Position numbers and translations under genes: made by a program
NCBI GenBank assembly: GCA_023395675.1
Contig: JAEWYL010000019.1
Location: forward strand, 1-17,096
Source: Chloroflexota bacterium
GTDB lineage: Bacteria > Chloroflexota > Anaerolineae > Anaerolineales > UBA4823
Length of the DNA: 17,096 bases
Direction: 5' to 3'
The notes under the pieces: generated by a model
What the model was told of the DNA's origin: nothing
Database searches by the model: none
Seen by the model: only the letters and a program-made list of their open reading frames with translations
Shown here: positions 1-7,355 of the stretch, in pieces
How the letters are laid out: each line of letters begins with the position of its first letter
Numbering within the stretch: the stretch's first letter is position 1

Positions 1-18
1 TTTCACATTAAACCGGGG

Positions 19-46
19 GGTTTTTGGCACGGGGGGGCCAAAAACC
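19..46. terminator. Candidate terminator hairpin at the end of the ABC operon
   Basis: A perfect 10-bp inverted repeat (GGTTTTTGGC at 19-28, GCCAAAAACC at 37-46) encloses an 8-nt G-rich loop. It lies 30 bases past the stop codon of the last ATPase gene. On the plus strand it is followed by a T-rich run (51-62); on the minus strand no U-run follows directly, although the stem itself contains an A/U-rich block. It could be a bidirectional terminator between the operon and a gene beyond the left edge, or a terminator for a convergent plus-strand gene outside the window. Confidence 0.5.
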
Positions 47-75
47 GCACCTTTTTCTTTTTAACGGGAAAGGCG

Positions 76-1089
76 TTACTCGACCCGCCAGCAGGCCACC
101 CAGTGGTCGTTGTTGACCTCGATGAAGGGCGGCTCGCGCAGGGCGCAGATCTCCATCGCCACCGGGCAGCGCGGGTGGAAGCGGCAGCCGGTGGGCGGGT
201 TGATCGGGCTGGGCACGTCGCCCTGCAGGATGATGCGCTCGCGCTTGAGGGTCGGGTCGGGGATGGGGATGGCGGACATGAGGGCCTGGGTGTACGGGTG
301 CAGCGGGTTGCGGAAGAGGTCGTCCCGGTCGGCGAACTCGACCATCTTGCCCAGGTACATCACCGCCACGCGGTCGGAGATATGCTCCACCACGCTCAGG
401 TTGTGGGCGATGAACAGGTAGGTCAGCCCGAACTCGGACTGCAGCTCATTGAGGATATTGAGCACCTGCGACTGGATGGAGACGTCCAGGGCCGAGACCG
501 GCTCATCGGCGACGATAAACTGCGGGCGCAGCGCCAGGGCGCGGGCGATGCCGATGCGCTGGCGCTGACCGCCCGAAAACTCGTGCGGGTAGCGGCGGGC
601 GTGGTAATCCTCCAGGCCCACCTTGCGCAGCATCTCGATCACGAGATCGTAGCGGGAGCGGGAGTCGCCCACGCCGTGGATGCGCAGCCCCTCGGCGATG
701 GCGTCCCCCACCTGCATGCGCGGGTCCAGCGAGGCGTAGGGGTCCTGGAAGATGATCTGCATATTGCGGCGCATGGCTTTCAGCTCGCTGCCGTGCAGTT
801 TGAACACCTCGACGCCGTCGAACAGGACGGAGCCGGAAGTGGGCTCGACCAGGCGCAGCATGGTGCGGCCGACCGTGGTCTTCCCGCAGCCGGACTCCCC
901 CACCAGGCCGACCGTCTCCCCCTTACGCACGGTGAAGCTGACATCGTCCACGGCCTTCACCTGGTTCACCACGCGCTGCAGCAGGCCGCCCCGCACCGGG
1001 AAATACTTCACCAGGTTCTTCACCTGCACCAGGTCCCATTCGGAGGCGCTCTGTTCGTTCTTTTTCTCTGTCAACATCGTGTCAGTCAT
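76..1089 (-). CDS. OppF/DppF-like peptide ABC transporter ATP-binding protein (second pair)
   Basis: This is a cytoplasmic ATPase subunit of a Dpp/Opp-type importer, hydrolysing ATP to drive substrate uptake. The 337 residues show Walker A GESGCGKT (about 64-71), Q-loop region IIFQDP (112-117), signature FSGGQRQR (171-178), Walker B FIVADEP (191-197) and the H-loop histidine at 229. The N-terminal YFPVRGG stretch and IIFQDPYASLDPR are typical of the F-type subunit. The C-terminal oligopeptide-transporter tail carries four cysteines (GCRFHPRCP, IC, ACW), the arrangement reported to bind a 4Fe-4S cluster in some Opp ATPases. The ATG start has a modest GGAAAG ribosome site upstream. It is the last gene of the cluster, 75 bases after the D-type partner. 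The substrate cannot be read from the sequence. Confidence 0.95.
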   Translation of the reverse strand: MTDTMLTEKKNEQSASEWDLVQVKNLVKYFPVRGGLLQRVVNQVKAVDDVSFTVRKGETVGLVGESGCGKTTVGRTMLRLVEPTSGSVLFDGVEVFKLHGSELKAMRRNMQIIFQDPYASLDPRMQVGDAIAEGLRIHGVGDSRSRYDLVIEMLRKVGLEDYHARRYPHEFSGGQRQRIGIARALALRPQFIVADEPVSALDVSIQSQVLNILNELQSEFGLTYLFIAHNLSVVEHISDRVAVMYLGKMVEFADRDDLFRNPLHPYTQALMSAIPIPDPTLKRERIILQGDVPSPINPPTGCRFHPRCPVAMEICALREPPFIEVNNDHWVACWRVE

Positions 1090-1137
1090 GTGTCAGTCTT
1101 TCCAGATCTCAGGTGGATTCGCCCATCCCCCCCTGTA

Positions 1138-1158
1138 CCCCTTCCCTCCGGGAAGGGG
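1138..1158. repeat. Short intergenic hairpin
   Basis: A 9-bp perfect inverted repeat (CCCCTTCCC at 1138-1146 and GGGAAGGGG at 1150-1158, 3-nt loop) sits in the 75-base gap between the two ATPase genes of the second pair. No U-run follows on the minus strand, so it is unlikely to terminate transcription. It may stabilise the upstream message or be a copy of a dispersed genomic palindrome; one window cannot tell. Confidence 0.6.
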
Positions 1159-1164
1159 AGAGTT

Positions 1165-2223
<1,059 letters not shown>

Positions 2224-2249
2224 GTTCTACCTCGATCCCATATAACATA

Positions 2250-2301
2250 CAACGTACCTGGCCCTCGGGTTCTTAAAACTCAAGGGCGCACGGGTACGTT
2301 G
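2250..2301. repeat. Interrupted inverted repeat (hairpin) upstream of the second ATPase pair
   Basis: The outer 9-bp arms CAACGTACC (2250-2258) and GGTACGTTG (2293-2301) are perfect complements. Inside them GCCCT (2261-2265) pairs with AGGGC (2283-2287), and the centre is an imperfect palindrome around TTAA. The RNA would fold into a long stem ending 26 bases before the GTG start of the OppD-like gene. It may be a leader structure, an RNA processing site or an operator. Confidence 0.6.
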
Positions 2302-2312
2302 CACGCAAGAAC

Positions 2313-2392
2313 CTATCCCAAAAATATTATCTTGGGTTGTTGTGATGGGGGCTGCGCCCCGCATCACAACAACCAGCACATTTTTCGGATAG
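2313..2392. repeat. Nested long palindrome / strong hairpin
   Basis: The core 2335-2374 pairs as a 13-bp stem (GTTGTTGTGATG-type arm) topped by GGGGC/GCCCC with a 3-nt loop and one bulged G at 2361. It is flanked by outer arms 2313-2325 (CTATCCCAAAAAT) and 2380-2392 (ATTTTTCGGATAG), complementary at 12 of 13 positions. On the minus strand the core hairpin is followed by an A/U-rich stretch containing five U, so partial termination after the small membrane gene is possible. The nested symmetry also resembles a small non-coding palindromic element. Confidence 0.65.
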
Positions 2393-2446
2393 ATACTAAA
2401 GCACTACACCAGGCCCGGCCTGAATTTCCGGCTCAGCCGCCCGCGC

Positions 2447-2640
2447 TCAGCGCCGGTTGCGGATAAAGGCGGAAGCTCCCAAAAAGCCCAGGAACAGGCC
2501 GGCGATCGAGCTTCCGTAAGACAGGAAATTCAGCAGAAAGGTCGACTGAATCACTTGCAGCACCATTAAAAAGGGCAGCAGAAACCCCAGCAGCACCAGG
2601 AGAAAACCAATTCCAATCATCCCAATGGGTTGCATAACAC

Positions 2641-2644
<4 letters not shown>
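2447..2644 (-). CDS. Small two-helix membrane protein inside the peptide transporter operon
   Basis: A 65-residue protein, not recognised. Two hydrophobic segments are evident (about residues 6-33 and 38-59), joined by a short polar turn and ending in basic RNRR. The GTG start overlaps the stop of the upstream OppF-like gene by GTGA. An ATG four codons in (2635) has a better-spaced AGGTGA ribosome site and may be the real start, giving 62 residues. Tight coupling to transporter genes, coding-like composition and membrane character argue that it is real. It could be an accessory or stabilising subunit of the importer, but nothing in the sequence proves that. It is followed by the hairpin region at 2250-2392. 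Confidence 0.7.
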
Positions 2645-3690
<1,046 letters not shown>

Positions 3691-3707
3691 AAAACGCTCC
3701 TGTTCGA

Positions 3708-4664
3708 TTATGCATACAGCCAGCACTTGACCTGGCGCCCGCCTTTTTCGATCAGAGGCGGTTCCTGATCACACATGTTAAAACGGGCCGGGCAGCGCGG
3801 CGCAAAGCGGCAGCCGGTGGGCGGGTTGAGCAGGCTGGGCGGCTGCCCGGTGATGAACTCCAGCTCCTGCTCCCCACGCAGCCGCGGCACGCTCGCCATC
3901 AGCTTCTTGGAATAGGGATGGAGGGGCTCTTCGAAGAAGCGCATGGCGTCGCCGGTCTCCACGATCTGACCGGCGTACATCACCGCCACGCGGTCCGCCA
4001 GCTCGCTCGAGGTGGCGATGTCGTGGGTGATGAGGATGTAGCTGACTTCCAGCTCCTGCTTGATGCGCTTGAGGACGTTGAAGATATTGGCCTGGGTGAG
4101 CACGTCCAGGGCCGAGGTGGGCTCGTCCAGGATGATCAGGCTGGGCAGGGTGACCAGGGCCATGGCGATGGCCACGCGCTGGCGCATACCGCCGCTCAGC
4201 TCGAAGGCGTAGCGGGAGAGGAAGTCCGCCGGCACGCCCACGTGCCCGAACATCTCGCGCGCCTGCGCCAGGGCCTCGGGCTTTTTCATCCCGCTGTGGA
4301 CCATCATGGGCTCGGCCACCTGGTCACCCACGCGCAGAACCGGGTTGAGGGCGTTCATGGCCGCCTGCGGCACCATGGACATCTTGACCCAGCGGATATT
4401 CTTGCGGAATTCCTCGTCGTTCAGGGCCATGACGTCCTGGCCGTCCAGCATCACGCGGCCCGAATACTCGCCCACGTTGCGCGGCAGCAGGCGCAGCACG
4501 GCTTTCGCCAGCGAGCTTTTGCCACAGCCCGATTCGCCAAGAACCACCACGGCTTCCTTGAAGCCCAGCTCGAAATTTACTCCGTCCACCGCCTGGACAA
4601 GTCCCTGGGTGGTGCGGAAATGAAGCTTCAGGTTTTCAATACGGAGTAAAGTGTCTTTTGCCAT
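3708..4664 (-). CDS. OppD/DppD-like peptide ABC transporter ATP-binding protein (first pair)
   Basis: D-type ATPase, 318 residues, a normal family length. It shows Walker A GESGCGKS (43-50), VPQAAMNALNP (98-108), signature LSGGMRQR (156-163), Walker B LIILDEP (176-182), TH at 213-214 and a C-terminal oligopeptide domain with four cysteines (GCRFAPRCP, MC, KCW). It begins 5 bases after the OppC-like permease stop, with a GAGGT ribosome site inside the end of that gene. Gene order permease-permease-D-F is the classic Dpp/Opp layout, so this pair is the most likely energiser of the adjacent permeases. The substrate is unknown; family members move peptides, nickel or oligosaccharides. Confidence 0.95.
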   Translation of the reverse strand: MAKDTLLRIENLKLHFRTTQGLVQAVDGVNFELGFKEAVVVLGESGCGKSSLAKAVLRLLPRNVGEYSGRVMLDGQDVMALNDEEFRKNIRWVKMSMVPQAAMNALNPVLRVGDQVAEPMMVHSGMKKPEALAQAREMFGHVGVPADFLSRYAFELSGGMRQRVAIAMALVTLPSLIILDEPTSALDVLTQANIFNVLKRIKQELEVSYILITHDIATSSELADRVAVMYAGQIVETGDAMRFFEEPLHPYSKKLMASVPRLRGEQELEFITGQPPSLLNPPTGCRFAPRCPARFNMCDQEPPLIEKGGRQVKCWLYA

Positions 4665-4669
4665 GGATG

Positions 4670-6019
4670 TTAGAGACCTCGCAGTCTAGGATTGAAGATA
4701 CGGTCAAGGGCGAAACCAACCATAGCAAAAGCCAGGCCGGTGAGCATCAGCAAAACTGAAGGCTCTAGAACCCAGTAATATTGGCCGCGGAAAAGGGCGC
4801 CGTTCTGATAGGCATCATCGATAATTTTACCCCAAGTAGGCAAAACTGGGTCTCCTAATCCCAAAACTGCAAGGGAGGCCTCCAGGAACACAAAGGTGGG
4901 AATCACGGAGACCAACTGCGGGATCAGGATGGGGATGATGCGCGGGATGAGGTACTGGATGATGATGCGCCAGCTCCCCGCGCCGTAGGAGCGGGCCGCT
5001 TCAATGTAGGGCGATTCTTTCACCTGCAGGAAGATGGCGCGGTAGGTCTTGATGCCGGCGCCGAAGATACTGAGCAGGATCGAAACGCCCAGGATAGTCC
5101 AGATGCTGCGGGAGTAGAAGGTGCCGACCATAATCAGGATCGGCAGGAAGGGCAGCACCAGGTTCACCTCGGTGATGCGCTGGATGATCTCGTCCACCCA
5201 GCCGCCGAACCACACGCCGACGGCGGCGATGAGCATGGTGGTCAGGGTGGTGCCGAAGGCCGCCAGCAGGCCGAACGCCAGGGCGATGGGGATGCCCCAC
5301 AGGAGGGCGATCTTCAAATCGCGGCGCAGGTGGTCGGTGCCGGCAATGCCGTACACATCGCCGTAGAGGATGAGCTCGGAATCCACGTTCCCCACAGGCT
5401 CGAACAGGATGGCGGTGACGCGCATCTGGTATTCGCCCTGCATCGGGACGAGGGTATCGGCCATCGGATCCTGCGCGAAGAGGGAGATCTGCCCGGGCAC
5501 GCCGCCGAACTTCCGCGCCAGGCTCTGATCGTTCGACAGGCGGTAGGAATCCGATTTATTGACCGAGAAGCTGTCGAGCTGGATCTCCTCCCCGTCGGGC
5601 CGGATCCACTCGATGGTTACGTGCGGCTTCTTCTGGTCGTACTCGGCCGTCAGGTAGACGATGATCTCCTTGGGGAAGGCGTCGTAGGAAAAATTGACCG
5701 GGAAGTTGATGATAACCTGGTTCATCTCCTCGGTCACCGGCACCGTCTCCTTCGAGACCGCCTCGTCTTCCGCGCTGTTCAGGAACATGGTTGAGGGCAG
5801 GTCCACGCTGCGGAACCAGTTGGTCCACTCGGGGGCCGCGTTGCGGGGGTACTTGTACCAGACTTCCTCGCCACCGCGCCAGAGGCGGATGGCCTCCTGG
5901 TAGGGAATCGTGATGAGGGTGTAGATCGAGGTGGCTACCAGGAAGAAGATGATCACCAGCCCGGCAATGGCAGATGGGTAGCGCTTGAATTCACGAAAAT
6001 TTCGGACCAGTGCATTCAT
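4670..6019 (-). CDS. OppC/DppC-like ABC permease with a large extracytoplasmic insert
   Basis: Inner-membrane permease subunit, 449 residues, whereas OppC/DppC proteins are usually near 300. Residues 18-39 form the first membrane helix. About residues 41-226 are a polar, beta-rich-looking block with no membrane segment. The usual GTDHLxRD signature then appears at 227-234, followed by further helices. The EAA loop contacting the ATPases is at about 338-360 (YIEAARSYGAG...). The insert sits where the first outside loop is expected, so it should face the binding protein. It overlaps the upstream OppB-like gene by ATGA and is followed 5 bases later by the D-type ATPase. The family assignment is firm; the role of the insert is open. 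Confidence 0.95.
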   Translation of the reverse strand: MNALVRNFREFKRYPSAIAGLVIIFFLVATSIYTLITIPYQEAIRLWRGGEEVWYKYPRNAAPEWTNWFRSVDLPSTMFLNSAEDEAVSKETVPVTEEMNQVIINFPVNFSYDAFPKEIIVYLTAEYDQKKPHVTIEWIRPDGEEIQLDSFSVNKSDSYRLSNDQSLARKFGGVPGQISLFAQDPMADTLVPMQGEYQMRVTAILFEPVGNVDSELILYGDVYGIAGTDHLRRDLKIALLWGIPIALAFGLLAAFGTTLTTMLIAAVGVWFGGWVDEIIQRITEVNLVLPFLPILIMVGTFYSRSIWTILGVSILLSIFGAGIKTYRAIFLQVKESPYIEAARSYGAGSWRIIIQYLIPRIIPILIPQLVSVIPTFVFLEASLAVLGLGDPVLPTWGKIIDDAYQNGALFRGQYYWVLEPSVLLMLTGLAFAMVGFALDRIFNPRLRGL

Positions 6020-7158
6020 GCTCCGCTGCTCCCGCCCCCGATTTTAACCCGGGGATCAACTAAGGCGTAGACGAAATCCAGCAGGAAGACGGTAATCGCC
6101 AGCAGGTAGGCGAAAATAACGGTCGAACCGACGATGACCGGGGTATCATACAGGCCGACGGCCTGGTAAACCGTGCGGCCCAGGCCGGGCCAGTTGAACA
6201 CTGTTTCCAGAATGGGCGCGCCGGTCCACATGGTGATGACCAGCAGCGCAAAGCTGGTGATAATGTTCGGCATGGTGGGGCGCAGAATGTAGCGCCGCTC
6301 GATCTCCCGCGCCGACAGGCCCTTGGCCTTCGCCATCTCCACGTAGTCTTCGCTGGAGTAAATGAGGAAGAAGGTGCGCCAGGAGTAGACGGAGCCCCAG
6401 ATGGCGCTCAGGGTCCAGGCCAGGACGGGCAGGATCATGTGCTTGAGCAGGCTGCCGACGTAGCCGATGGTGGTGGTGGGCGGGGGTGCGTCCACAGCCC
6501 CGCCGAATGGAAGCACGCGCAGCAGCCCTGCAAAAATCAAGATCAGGAACAGCCCGTAAAACCATCCTGGCGCCGATGAGAACGGCGACATGGCGATCAT
6601 CGTCTTATCCAGTAAATTCCCGTAGTTACGAGACAGGATCAGGGCGATGAACACCGCCAGGAAGAAATTGAGCAGCTGCACCGAACCGATCAGGACCAGG
6701 GTGTGCGGCAGCCGCTCGAGGATAATCAGCCTCACCTGGCGCGAGCCGCTGTCGCTGGACATACGCTCGGCGCGGCCGAGGTTCAGGGTGAGCGCGTCCT
6801 TGAGGAAGGCAAAGCTGCGTACCACGAAGGGCCGGTCCAGGCCCAGGCGGTGCTCTTCCTGGGCGATGAGCTGGGCGGTGCGCTCGTTGCGCACGTCCGG
6901 CGTCATGGCCCGGAAGGTGGGATTACTGCGCACCATAAGCAGGATGCGCTCGCGGATCTCGCCTTTGCGGATATTATCCACGTATCCGCCCATATTGGCG
7001 ATCATGATCGTCAGATACAGACTGATCACTACGGTAAGCAAGAGGGTCACCACGCGGACGGACATGTACTTGGCGACCCGGACCATAGTGCCGGAACCGG
7101 CTTTCCGTGCTGCTTGAGTTCCGACGCCTGATTCAAGAGGCGGGTTTGCTTGTGCCAT
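6016..7158 (-). CDS. OppB/DppB-like ABC permease
   Basis: Inner-membrane permease partner of the OppC-like protein. Residues 33-54 form the first helix, a long extracytoplasmic loop (about 57-145) follows, then the remaining helices. The EAA loop is at 272-295 (YVEMAKAKGLSAREIERRYILRP), and the end carries the FxYALVDPRVK pattern usual in OppB. Two starts are possible: GTG 7170 with AAGGAG only 3 nt away, or ATG 7158 with GAGGG spaced 5 nt. I chose ATG 7158, giving 380 residues. The N-terminal 25 residues are polar and atypical. The stop overlaps the next permease start by ATGA. The gene lies 185-197 bases after the binding-protein gene, across two large hairpins. Confidence 0.93.
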   Translation of the reverse strand: MAQANPPLESGVGTQAARKAGSGTMVRVAKYMSVRVVTLLLTVVISLYLTIMIANMGGYVDNIRKGEIRERILLMVRSNPTFRAMTPDVRNERTAQLIAQEEHRLGLDRPFVVRSFAFLKDALTLNLGRAERMSSDSGSRQVRLIILERLPHTLVLIGSVQLLNFFLAVFIALILSRNYGNLLDKTMIAMSPFSSAPGWFYGLFLILIFAGLLRVLPFGGAVDAPPPTTTIGYVGSLLKHMILPVLAWTLSAIWGSVYSWRTFFLIYSSEDYVEMAKAKGLSAREIERRYILRPTMPNIITSFALLVITMWTGAPILETVFNWPGLGRTVYQAVGLYDTPVIVGSTVIFAYLLAITVFLLDFVYALVDPRVKIGGGSSGA

Positions 7159-7241
7159 AAGTACCCTCACTTTCTCCTTCAGTTTGTCCGGGGCGCTCCC
7201 CTCCGGCTAGCCCACTGACTCAAACTTCTAAGAAATAGGCG

Positions 7242-7294
7242 CCTTTTCGTTTGTCCCACGCCGGGTAGGCCGCGACGTGGGACAAACGAAAGGG
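7242..7294. repeat. Long hairpin between binding-protein and permease genes
   Basis: A perfect 16-bp stem (7245-7260 with 7276-7291, arms containing TTTCGTTTGTCCCACG), extended to about 19 bp with one G-U pair, encloses a 15-nt loop. It lies in the 185-base gap after the binding-protein gene. No U-run follows on the minus strand. Such structures often protect the 3' end of a highly expressed binding-protein message while reducing permease expression; that role is inferred here. Confidence 0.75.
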
Positions 7295-7309
7295 TGGATC
7301 GTTTTTCAT

Positions 7310-7339
7310 GGATCCGGCAGGCGGCCGCCTGCCGGATCC
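7310..7339. repeat. Perfect 30-bp palindrome just after the binding-protein gene
   Basis: All 30 bases are self-complementary: GGATCCGGCAGGCGG followed by its exact reverse complement, with no spacer. It ends 16 bases past the stop of the binding-protein gene. In RNA it folds as an 11-13 bp GC stem with a small loop. It is immediately followed, in the direction of transcription, by the hairpin at 7242-7294, making a tandem stem-loop block. No U-run follows, so it is a message stabiliser or attenuator candidate, or a dispersed palindromic repeat. Confidence 0.75.
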
Positions 7340-7355
7340 TCACTTCGGTTACGTA

